Source: Salinisphaera sp. T31B1 (lineage in GTDB: Bacteria > Pseudomonadota > Gammaproteobacteria > Nevskiales > Salinisphaeraceae). From it: DNA of 64,000 nucleotides. How positions within the stretch are numbered: the first letter of the stretch is position 1; each line of letters starts with the position of its first letter. This document shows, in pieces, positions 19,571 to 27,008 of the stretch. Position numbers and translations under genes: made by a program. A model generated the notes under the pieces. It did not search any database, was not told the DNA's origin, and worked only from the letters and a program-made list of their open reading frames with translations. The stretch lies in contig NZ_APNH01000002.1 in the NCBI RefSeq assembly GCF_040361275.1, positions 928,837 through 992,836 on the forward strand, in the 5' to 3' direction.

Positions 19571-20782
19571 ATGCCTCACCCTAGTACTGTCGATATCCTG
19601 GCCGACCTGATCGCGCTGGATACTACGAGTTGCCGGTCGAACCTTGCGTTGATCGAGTATGTGGAAGGCTATCTCGCACGCTACGGGGTCGTCGGTCGTC
19701 GGGTGGCCGACGCCAGCGGCGAAAAGGCCAATCTTTATTGCACAATCGGCCCGGGCGATGCTTCGGGTGTGATGCTGTCGGGTCATACCGACACGGTACC
19801 GGTCACCGGCCAGCGGTGGCGATTCGATCCGTTCACGCTCAGCGCCGAAGGCGAGCATCTGTATGGTCGCGGCACGGCCGACATGAAAGGGTTTCTGGCG
19901 GCGGTACTGGCCGCCGTACCGGCGATGGTCGGCGCCGATCTGGCGGTGCCCATCCATCTGGCGTTCTCGCACGACGAGGAAGTCGGCTGTCTGGGTGTGC
20001 GCAGCCTCATCGACGATCTGGCCCAGTACCCACAACGGCCCGCGGCCTGTATCGTCGGCGAACCGACATCCATGCGGATCGCGACCGCGCACAAGGGAAA
20101 GCTTGGCCTGCGGGTCTGTCTGAGCGGCAAGGCCTGTCATTCCGGCATGGCCCCGGAGGGCGTCAACGCCATTCATGCAGCGGCTCGAATCATCGATTGG
20201 GTCGAACGGACGGCGACGCGCAAGGCCGCCGACGGGCCGTTCGATCCGCGATTCGCAATTGCGCACACCACCCTGCAGGTCGGTACGATCGAAGGGGGCA
20301 CCGCGCTGAATATCGTGCCCCAAGACTGCCGGCTGGATCTGGAAATCCGTACCGTGCCCGCCGACGATGTCGAAGCCCTGGTGGCGGAACTCGAGGCCGT
20401 GGCCGACTCGCTTTCGGCCGAGATGCGTGGCGCGCACCCCGAGTCGTCCATTCGCTTCGAACGTCTCAGCGAGTATCCCGGCCTGTCACTGGACGACGAT
20501 CATGCCCTGATCGAGTTCATCCTCCAGCTACTCGACGAACCGGCGCGCGAGCGTATCGGGTACGGCACGGAAGGTGGACTTTTCCAACGCGAGTTGGGAA
20601 TTCCGACGGTGGTCTGTGGGCCGGGCAGCATGGCCCAGGGCCACCAGCCGGACGAGTTCGTCACCCGCGATCAGTTGACCCGTTGCGACCGGTTCCTGAC
20701 CCGTTTGATCGGCCGCCTGGAAAGCCCGGACATGCATCGACGCCGGGCGCGCGGATCGCTGCTGACGGACGCACCGGACTGA
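19571..20782 (+). CDS. M20 family metallo-hydrolase, ArgE/acetylornithine deacetylase-like
   Basis: A 403-residue zinc-dependent hydrolase of N-acyl amino acids or related amides. Metal-binding motifs are clear: SGHTDTVPV with the first His/Asp pair, GRGTADMKG, the catalytic HDEEVGCLG, GEPTS, and GHQPDEFV at the C terminus. A dimerisation domain follows GKACHSG. It resembles ArgE, but the gene sits 63 bases behind a monooxygenase-RidA-DUF1028 trio rather than in an arginine operon, so a catabolic N-deacylase role is more likely than acetylornithine deacetylation. ATG 19571 is chosen; the frame is open to 19508 without coding character. Confidence 0.88.
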   Translation: MPHPSTVDILADLIALDTTSCRSNLALIEYVEGYLARYGVVGRRVADASGEKANLYCTIGPGDASGVMLSGHTDTVPVTGQRWRFDPFTLSAEGEHLYGRGTADMKGFLAAVLAAVPAMVGADLAVPIHLAFSHDEEVGCLGVRSLIDDLAQYPQRPAACIVGEPTSMRIATAHKGKLGLRVCLSGKACHSGMAPEGVNAIHAAARIIDWVERTATRKAADGPFDPRFAIAHTTLQVGTIEGGTALNIVPQDCRLDLEIRTVPADDVEALVAELEAVADSLSAEMRGAHPESSIRFERLSEYPGLSLDDDHALIEFILQLLDEPARERIGYGTEGGLFQRELGIPTVVCGPGSMAQGHQPDEFVTRDQLTRCDRFLTRLIGRLESPDMHRRRARGSLLTDAPD

Positions 20783-20947
20783 CGACACCCCTGGCCACAG
20801 TGCCGCGCCGGGTTGACGCGCCCGTCCCAGCCGCTCACAGCGACGAGCGTCATACAGACGCCTGTCGGCGGTGCTTGCTATCCTCGGCTGTCCTTGGCCG
20901 GCGCCCGCACGGGCGGCCGGCACCGGTTCAGCCGCGGTCGTCGATCG

Positions 20948-21889
20948 ATGCGTCAATTCACTCTCAAACAGCTGCGCTATTTCGTGGTGGCCGGCGAGCT
21001 GTCCAGCGTTACCGGCGCCGCACGACGGCTGCACGTCTCCCAGCCATCGATCTCGGCGGCAATTCAGCAGATCGAGGAAGTCACTGCCGTCCAGCTGTTT
21101 GTCCGGCACCATGCACAGGGGCTGTCGCTCACGCCGAGCGGCCGCCAGATGCTGATCCGGGCCCGTCAACTCATTCGCGACGCCGAAGGGCTGCAGAAAT
21201 TCGCCGTATCGCTGGGCGAAGAGGTCGGCGGCGAATTGCGGCTGGTGGCCTTTCCCACTTTCGCGCCACTGTATCTGCCCCAGCTGCTGCGCCGTTTCGC
21301 CGACCGCCATCCGGCGGTCAGCCTCTACTGCGATGAAAAAACCCAGGTCGGTATCGTACGCGGTCTCGAACGCGGGGATTACGAACTGGCTTTCACCTAC
21401 GATCTGCAGATCCCGGACGATATCGACTTCACGCCGCTGTATCGTTTTCCTCCGTATGCAGTGGTCGCGACCGACCATCCGCTCGGTGACCGCGATAACG
21501 TCACACTCGCCGAACTGGCCGATTTTCCGATGGTCCTGCTCGATTGGTCCTTGAGCCGGGAGTATTTCCTGTCGATCTTCACGCATCACAACCTGTCGCC
21601 CACGATCGCCCACCGCGCCAAGTCCATGGACATGATGCGTGGCCTGGTCGCCAACGGTTTCGGATTTTCGCTGTTCAATACGCCCTTGGGCGCATTCGAC
21701 CCTTCGGCCAGCCATCGACCGCCGCTGAAAGCCCTGCCCCTGGCTGATGACGCCCGGGCCCTGTCGCTGGGAATCGCCTGCCCGCGCGGGCTGCGACTGG
21801 CCCCGGCGGCCCAGGCCATGCGCGAGCTGGCCCAGGATATCGAAGGCCAGGTCGAAGCCTTCGAACGAATCGGCGCCCACTCCGACTGA
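20948..21889 (+). CDS. LysR family transcriptional regulator
   Basis: A 313-residue regulator with an N-terminal winged helix-turn-helix (LKQLRYFVVAGELSSVTGAARRLHVSQPSISAAIQQIEE) and a two-lobed inducer-binding domain beginning near GELRLVAFPTFAPLYLP. The position between the monooxygenase operon and the symporter genes, all on one strand, makes it the likely regulator of both. AT-rich dyads lie upstream of both target groups (16821-16880 and 21951-22004). The start at ATG 20948 gives the canonical MRQFTLKQLRYF N terminus; a longer frame to 20813 lacks coding character. The inducer is unknown. Confidence 0.93.
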   Translation: MRQFTLKQLRYFVVAGELSSVTGAARRLHVSQPSISAAIQQIEEVTAVQLFVRHHAQGLSLTPSGRQMLIRARQLIRDAEGLQKFAVSLGEEVGGELRLVAFPTFAPLYLPQLLRRFADRHPAVSLYCDEKTQVGIVRGLERGDYELAFTYDLQIPDDIDFTPLYRFPPYAVVATDHPLGDRDNVTLAELADFPMVLLDWSLSREYFLSIFTHHNLSPTIAHRAKSMDMMRGLVANGFGFSLFNTPLGAFDPSASHRPPLKALPLADDARALSLGIACPRGLRLAPAAQAMRELAQDIEGQVEAFERIGAHSD

Positions 21890-21950
21890 GCCCGCCCGGG
21901 GGCGTTGATTGCCTGGACGCCTACCCTCACCGCCTTCGATTCCAATCGAT

Positions 21951-22004
21951 TGAATCATTAAAAATGATTCAGTCGTTATTTTAATAATATTTTAGTTAAT
22001 CAAA
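21951..22004. promoter_or_regulatory. AT-rich operator/promoter region upstream of the small membrane peptide and symporter
   Basis: TGAATCATT (21951-21959) and AATGATTCA (21963-21971) form a perfect 9-base inverted repeat with a three-base spacer. It is followed by a very AT-rich run and by TATTTTAGTTAATCAAA (21988-22004), which matches 14 of 17 positions of the block at 16864-16880. The rest of the 411-base gap (21890-22300) is GC-rich and I see no gene in it. Confidence 0.55.
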
Positions 22005-22300
22005 GCGCTCCGATACGGTGGAATCGACCTCGAATCGTGCGATCGCCGATCGACACGCCGTCGCAGTCAATTGCCGTTCCACGCCGCCCGCCGCGGCGGG
22101 CAAAGCCCGACCATATGCGGGGGAAGGTTCGGGCAGGCACTGGCCGACGCACGATTCAACGACTGGCCGGCCCGAGCGGTCCGGTCGACACGATTGAGCC
22201 AGTACAGGGGTGGTATCGGCACGTTCTACACAGCGGGCCTCGACAAGGCGAACACAACGCCGAGCTCCGCTCGGCCCACAGGCCCGCATCAGGAGATGAC

Positions 22301-22393
22301 ATGGAATCTTGGACATTCGTCGCTTTCGGGATCAGTTCTGCCGTGACGCTCGCGCTGGCCGTGGCCGCACTGTTATTCACGCGAAAGGACTGA
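22301..22393 (+). CDS. Small single-pass membrane peptide, 30 residues
   Basis: A short frame starting at ATG 22301 directly behind AGGAGATGAC, a near-ideal ribosome binding site. The product has one hydrophobic segment (about residues 5-26) ending in the basic FTRKD tail, which predicts a single membrane helix. It lies 39 bases upstream of the sodium:solute symporter and probably shares its transcript, so it may be an accessory subunit or a stabilising peptide of that transporter. No family is recognised. The strong Shine-Dalgarno and the hydrophobic composition support it being real; conservation should decide. Confidence 0.6.
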   Translation: MESWTFVAFGISSAVTLALAVAALLFTRKD

Positions 22394-22432
22394 TTCGCAC
22401 GCCGTCAAGGCACACAACCCAGGGGGCCCCAT

Positions 22433-23866
22433 ATGATATTGAACTGGTTGTTACTCGGCGTATCGGCGACGATCCTGATCGCCCTGTCGCTTTACTCCAT
22501 GCGCATGGCTGGCGACAAGGACGAATCCGGCTTTCTCGTGGCCAACAACTCGCTCGGCCCCTTCGTGGCGGCCGCCACGCTCGTGGCCACCGGCTACAGC
22601 GGATTCGTGTTCATCGGCTCACCCGGTGTGGCCTATGAATACGGCTCACTGGAGCTGTTCTCCAACAGCTTCTATACCCCGGCGTTTCTGGTCGCGACCC
22701 TGTTCTTCGCCAACTATCTCCGCCGCAAGGCCGCGACGCTGGGCAGCCGAACCATTCCGGAGTATATCGCCCAGACCCACTCGGATGGCTCTGCCGGCCG
22801 CTGGCTGCGCGGCATCGTCGCGGTGATCATTATTCTGTTGCTGAGCGTGTTCCTGGTTTCACAGATCAAGGCGATCGGCCTGCTTGTCTCCGGCTGGCTT
22901 GGGATTTCGCCGACCGCCGGTGCACTGTTGATCACGCTGCTGGTCATTGGCTACACCATGTTCGGCGGCCTGCGAGCCGTCGCCTGGACCGATGCCGTCA
23001 TGGTGCTGGGCATGGCGCTCGGATCGTGCGTGATCGGCTACGTGGTGTTCGTACAGGTCGGCGTCGGCGAACTGATCGGCCGTCTGGATGCCATCGATCC
23101 GGCGCTGGCCAATCCCACCAGCGGCGCGCCCTATGGCGACAGCCCGGCATCGGCCGTGCTGCTGTTGCCCTATGCGTTCCTGTGGGCCGCTGCCCTGCCG
23201 TTCATGTCGGTGCGCTTTCTGGCGATCAAGAAGGATGTGAGCATGGCGCGGGTCGGCATCTGGGTGACCATCCTCGGACTGCTGCTGAACTTCACCCCGC
23301 TGGCCGGTCTGTATGCCAAGGCCTACTATCCGGATCTGCCCTCGCCCGACCTGGCCATGCCGACATTCCTGGAACACGGCGTCAATCCGCTGGTATCCAG
23401 CGTGATCACGCTGTTCATCCTGTTCGCGATGAAATCGACTGCCAATTCGCTGATGCATACCGTATCGACTGCGTTGTCTTACGACCTGCGCTCGGCCCTG
23501 GGCCAGCGCACCGGCTTTACCACGACCATGACGTTCAATCGCATGATGGTGCTGGTCGTGGGCTTGTGCAGCTTCATGGGCATGGCCTATATGCCGCCGG
23601 TAATGATCCTGTGGCTGGGCATTCTGGGTAACGGCACGCTCATGGCATCGCTGTTCGGCGTCACCCTGTGCTCGACCTTCTGGCAGGGCAACAGCATCGG
23701 CGCGCTGAGCTCGATCGCGGCCGGCTTCGGGGTCAGCGCGTATCTGCTGCTGGGCAGCGATATCGGCTGGGTGCAGGGGCCGCTGTACGGGTGTGTCGCA
23801 TCGGCTGTCTGCTATGTCGGTGTGAGCCTGGCCACGCGTCGCGCGGTGGCGCCCGCGGTCAATTGA
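22433..23866 (+). CDS. Sodium:solute symporter (SSS family)
   Basis: An inner-membrane, Na+-coupled uptake carrier of the SSS family, 477 residues with about 13 hydrophobic segments. Family marks include SGFLVANNSLGPFVAAATLVATGYSG in the first helices, LGSRTIPEYIA, YTMFGGLRAVAWTDAVMV and the later GLLLNFTPLAGLYA. It resembles pantothenate/acetate-type members, but the substrate cannot be assigned. It follows a 30-residue membrane peptide and the LysR gene, and faces the amidase operon, so it most likely imports the compound degraded by this island. The start is ATG 22433. Confidence 0.92.
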   Translation: MILNWLLLGVSATILIALSLYSMRMAGDKDESGFLVANNSLGPFVAAATLVATGYSGFVFIGSPGVAYEYGSLELFSNSFYTPAFLVATLFFANYLRRKAATLGSRTIPEYIAQTHSDGSAGRWLRGIVAVIIILLLSVFLVSQIKAIGLLVSGWLGISPTAGALLITLLVIGYTMFGGLRAVAWTDAVMVLGMALGSCVIGYVVFVQVGVGELIGRLDAIDPALANPTSGAPYGDSPASAVLLLPYAFLWAAALPFMSVRFLAIKKDVSMARVGIWVTILGLLLNFTPLAGLYAKAYYPDLPSPDLAMPTFLEHGVNPLVSSVITLFILFAMKSTANSLMHTVSTALSYDLRSALGQRTGFTTTMTFNRMMVLVVGLCSFMGMAYMPPVMILWLGILGNGTLMASLFGVTLCSTFWQGNSIGALSSIAAGFGVSAYLLLGSDIGWVQGPLYGCVASAVCYVGVSLATRRAVAPAVN

Positions 23867-23872
23867 CCGCGC

Positions 23873-23900
23873 GGCCGGTCGCCGCGAACGGCGGCCGGCC
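23873..23900. terminator. Strong hairpin between converging symporter and amidase genes
   Basis: GGCCGGTCGCCG (23873-23884) pairs with CGGCGGCCGGCC (23889-23900) around a CGAA tetraloop, with a single G-T wobble. No T tract follows, so it is terminator-like rather than a textbook intrinsic terminator. Confidence 0.5.
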
Positions 23901-24019
23901 CTTGGCGCTTGATCAGGCCCCGCCGATGCGCCACGGCGTGTCGTTTCGGCCGAACGTACATTGCCCCGGGGTCGACCGGGCTCTGCGCAGCCCGACGAGT
24001 GCGGGATCGCTCCGGCCGG

Positions 24020-25384
24020 CTAGCCGAGCGGCGGTGCCATCCGATGATGGCCTTCCTCGTCCTCGAAGGCGTGCGCAACCGCCAACAGACGTGCTTCGTC
24101 GCGGGGCCGACCGATCAGCTGGATACCAATCGGCATTCCGTGGCGATCGCAGCCGGCCGGGGTGACCAGCGCCGGCAGGCCGAGAAAGCTCACCGGTCGT
24201 GTCAGCGCCGAGATCCGCTCAAGGTTCACACGCATGCGCTCGCCCGAGGCAGCCGATACTTCGTCGGCGCGGGGTGTCATGCAGCGCATTGCTGGAGTCA
24301 GCAGCACGTCGCAGGCGGCCAGCGGGCCATCGAGTGCTGTCTGCAGCGCGTGCGTACGCAGCTTTTGCGCATACACGTAATCGGCCGCGCTGACGGTCAG
24401 ACCCTGCATCAGGCGTGCGCGCAGCTGTTCGCTGAGCTGGCGGGGACCGGCTGCAAAATGATCGATATGCAAGGCCGCCGCTTCCGATTTCCATATGACG
24501 TCGGCGTAGTGCGGGTAATCGGATGGGTCCTCGATATCGACGCTGCGCACCTCGAATCCGCAGCGTGAGAAAGCAGCCAGTGCACGCTCGAACGCCTCGG
24601 CCACATCGGGATCGAGGTCGTCGGTGAAGTACCGTGACGGCACACCGAGCACACCTCTTGCGGGCGCCTCCAACACCTGTCGCTCGTGGCGGGCGCCACT
24701 CAGGATATCCATGAGCCGCGCCACATCCCGACTGCTGCGAGCGAGCGGGCCGGGACAGTCGAGACTATCGGACAGCGGCATCAACCCATCCACCGACAAC
24801 AGTCCCTGTGTCGGCTTGAGCCCGACGACGCCGCACATCGCCGCTGGCAGGCGCACCGAACCGCCGGTATCGGAACCGAGCGCACCGAACACATAGCGCG
24901 ATGCCACCGCGACCCCGGAACCGGAGGACGAACCGCCGCTGATACGGGCCGGGTCGAACGGATTGCAGCAGCGCCCGAAATGCGCGTTGTGGCCGGTCGG
25001 GCCCATGGCGAACTCTGCCATGTTCAGACGTGCCAGGCTCACCGCGCCCGCGTCGTCGAGACGTTCGAGCAGCACGGCCGTGCGATCGGCCCGCCGGTGG
25101 TGCTCCGGGGCGGCGCCGAAGCTCGATAATTCGCCGGCCCGGTGATACATATCCTTGTGGGCCAGCACGATCCCGTGCAACGGCAAACGCAGCTTGTCGT
25201 GGAGACCATCCAGCATCCGGGCCTGTTCCAGCGCACGCGTGCGCTGAATGTCAATCACGGCATTGAGCGGACCGTCGGCGGCCTGGATCCGTTCGAACGC
25301 TTCGGCTACCAGCGCCTGCACGGTCAGGCGCCGCGCGCCCAGTAGATCGGCCACTTCGCACAGGGTCAGGTCAAGCGCCGACAT
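24020..25384 (-). CDS. Amidase signature family enzyme (AtzE/GatA-like)
   Basis: A 454-residue cytoplasmic amidohydrolase with the Ser-cisSer-Lys triad of the amidase signature family: the lysine in LAHKDMYHRAGE, the glycine-serine loop ISGGSSSGSGVAVAS, and the nucleophile in GSDTGGSVRLPAA. It resembles both GatA and AtzE, but no gatB/gatC is near, so it is a catabolic amidase. Its ATG (25384) follows immediately after the stop of a small upstream gene (TGAATG), and that gene overlaps a TRAP binding protein gene, giving a three-gene operon. The likely role is release of ammonia or an acid from an amide imported by the neighbouring transporters. Confidence 0.9.
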   Translation of the reverse strand: MSALDLTLCEVADLLGARRLTVQALVAEAFERIQAADGPLNAVIDIQRTRALEQARMLDGLHDKLRLPLHGIVLAHKDMYHRAGELSSFGAAPEHHRRADRTAVLLERLDDAGAVSLARLNMAEFAMGPTGHNAHFGRCCNPFDPARISGGSSSGSGVAVASRYVFGALGSDTGGSVRLPAAMCGVVGLKPTQGLLSVDGLMPLSDSLDCPGPLARSSRDVARLMDILSGARHERQVLEAPARGVLGVPSRYFTDDLDPDVAEAFERALAAFSRCGFEVRSVDIEDPSDYPHYADVIWKSEAAALHIDHFAAGPRQLSEQLRARLMQGLTVSAADYVYAQKLRTHALQTALDGPLAACDVLLTPAMRCMTPRADEVSAASGERMRVNLERISALTRPVSFLGLPALVTPAGCDRHGMPIGIQLIGRPRDEARLLAVAHAFEDEEGHHRMAPPLG

Positions 25385-25612
25385 TCACCGCCCCCCAACG
25401 TCGACGAGCCGGTCGAATGCGCTCGGCGAGACGTCATCCAACGCACCGTAATGCATGCGGGCGCGGGCGATGAGCTGTTTGCTACGGGCGAATTCACTGG
25501 CGAACCAGGCCGCGGTATCGGGATCCGCTTCGAGCCCGCACGCGCTGTAGAGCAGCGCCTGCGCCGTGGCCGTGTCGGGCGACCAGCCCGCGGCGTGCCG
25601 ATCATCGTTCAC
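25385..25612 (-). CDS. Small protein coupled to the amidase, possibly an AtzG-type subunit
   Basis: A 75-residue protein wedged between the TRAP binding protein and the amidase. A GTG at 25612 overlaps the upstream stop as GTGA, and its stop abuts the amidase ATG, so translation is coupled on both sides. The sequence (LLYSACGLEADPDTAAW, then SKQLIARARMHYGALDDV) is probably helical. Amidases of the AtzE group are known to need a small partner, AtzG, encoded next to them; size and position fit, but I cannot show homology by eye. It could also be unrelated. An upstream ATG at 25648 would extend it into the TRAP gene. Confidence 0.6.
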   Translation of the reverse strand: MNDDRHAAGWSPDTATAQALLYSACGLEADPDTAAWFASEFARSKQLIARARMHYGALDDVSPSAFDRLVDVGGR

Positions 25613-26613
25613 TCGAATGCCCCCATTTGTGTCTCGAACTGCTGCCACGCTTCGGGGTGCTGGTCAATCCAGCGATCACGCACCGACTGGGCGGCCTGGA
25701 TGAACTCGTCGCGGGCCGGACCATCAAGCACCGTCAGCTTGCCGCCCCGCTCAACCAGCGCATCCAGCGTCTGGCGGTCGAGCTGCTTGGATTGCTCCCA
25801 GCTGTTGGCCACGAACTCTTCGGTGGTTTGCTGAACCACGGCCTGCAGGTCCGGCGGCAGACTCGAAAACCAGTTGTCGTCCATGAGAATGGCGTAGGTG
25901 ACCAGGCTCAACCCCGGCACGAGGGTGGCGTAGGGCGCGGTGCTCAAGCCGACCATGTCCCAACCGCCGGATGAAGTGAGGATGCCATCGATGACGCCCT
26001 GCGACATGGCGGGCCCCATTTCCGATGCGGGCATCGACAGGGACTGGGCTCCGAACTGATGAAGCAGATCCAGCATGACGCGGCCCCCGGTCGCCCGTAT
26101 CTTCTTGCCCTTGAGATCGCTCATGCGCTCGATCGGCTCGGATCGGGTGAGAAAGAACAGGTCGGCCGTTCGGGTGACACCGAACACCCGAATCCCCAGC
26201 GGCTCGAGATAGCTCGACAGATAATCCCCCACGGCCGCCGGCGCGCCGTCCTGCATCATCATCTGATCGTCAATCACGAAGGGCAACGTGAGAACGCCGG
26301 TCTCGGGGGCGATCGTTTCGATACGCACCGACACCGGCCAAACCATATGCACGCCGCCGGTGCCCAGCGCGGCGATCGCTTCCTGGTCGTTGTACAGGCT
26401 GGCGCTGGAAAACACCTTGGCATTGATCCGCCCGTCCGAGCGCGCGTTGATCTTGTCCGCCAGGTCTTCCATCTGGGTGACCGTCCAGTGGCTGGACACC
26501 AGCTCGTTGGTCATGACCATGTCGTAGGTCTGCTGGGCGTAGCCGGCCTGGGCAAAGACCGTCCCGACCAGCATCGTCCATATGAAAAGAATCCGCCCCT
26601 TGTATAGCCGCAT
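25609..26613 (-). CDS. TRAP transporter periplasmic solute-binding protein (DctP family)
   Basis: A 334-residue secreted binding protein. After a signal peptide ending near GYAQ come typical DctP features: YDMVMTNELVSSHWTVTQMEDLADKINARS, FVIDDQMMMQDG, and DLKGKKIRATGGRVMLDLLHQFGAQSLSMPASEM, with the arginine that usually salt-bridges an organic acid in KIRATGG. GGGAGA precedes ATG 26613. No DctQ or DctM membrane subunits occur anywhere in this window, so the protein is an orphan here; it may pair with subunits encoded elsewhere. It heads an operon with a small protein and an amidase. Confidence 0.9.
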   Translation of the reverse strand: MRLYKGRILFIWTMLVGTVFAQAGYAQQTYDMVMTNELVSSHWTVTQMEDLADKINARSDGRINAKVFSSASLYNDQEAIAALGTGGVHMVWPVSVRIETIAPETGVLTLPFVIDDQMMMQDGAPAAVGDYLSSYLEPLGIRVFGVTRTADLFFLTRSEPIERMSDLKGKKIRATGGRVMLDLLHQFGAQSLSMPASEMGPAMSQGVIDGILTSSGGWDMVGLSTAPYATLVPGLSLVTYAILMDDNWFSSLPPDLQAVVQQTTEEFVANSWEQSKQLDRQTLDALVERGGKLTVLDGPARDEFIQAAQSVRDRWIDQHPEAWQQFETQMGAFE

Positions 26614-27008
26614 GCGTCTGTTCTCCCTTTTGTCCGTACATTCGAACAATAGGAACATTACCAGAACAATCCGAAAGGAACCGCAATCGGGGCGGCGCTG
26701 TTTCTTCAAGCCGAATCTCGACAGGGTCAGTTGCGGATCATGCCAGCGGGATCGACGGCCGGGCCTGGCACTTCGGCGACAATCCCCTCAATGCGTTTAG
26801 GCATCGTCCGAGCCCGCGTGTCACGCAGCTGGGCCTGTTGCGACCGTGGGCGCCGATCAGCACGCCGTACAACCCGTATGCCCTCGTCATATCGTCCCGG
26901 AGTCCGCTCTGTTTGCGGCGCCTGCGACCGATCAAACCCTGTCGGCACCCACGCGCCCATTCAGTAAACGCCGGACACTTTTGGACAACGACCCGTTGCG
27001 GGTACCGC
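26614..27008. promoter_or_regulatory. Intergenic region; promoter area of the TRAP-amidase operon with repeated GAACAWT
   Basis: Three direct repeats, GAACAAT (26644-26650), GAACATT (26653-26659) and GAACAAT (26664-26670), lie 30-60 bases upstream of the TRAP gene; the first is part of TTCGAAC, the same heptamer found in the dyad at 16839-16845. The remaining 300 bases up to the beta-CASP gene carry no convincing gene. Confidence 0.4.
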
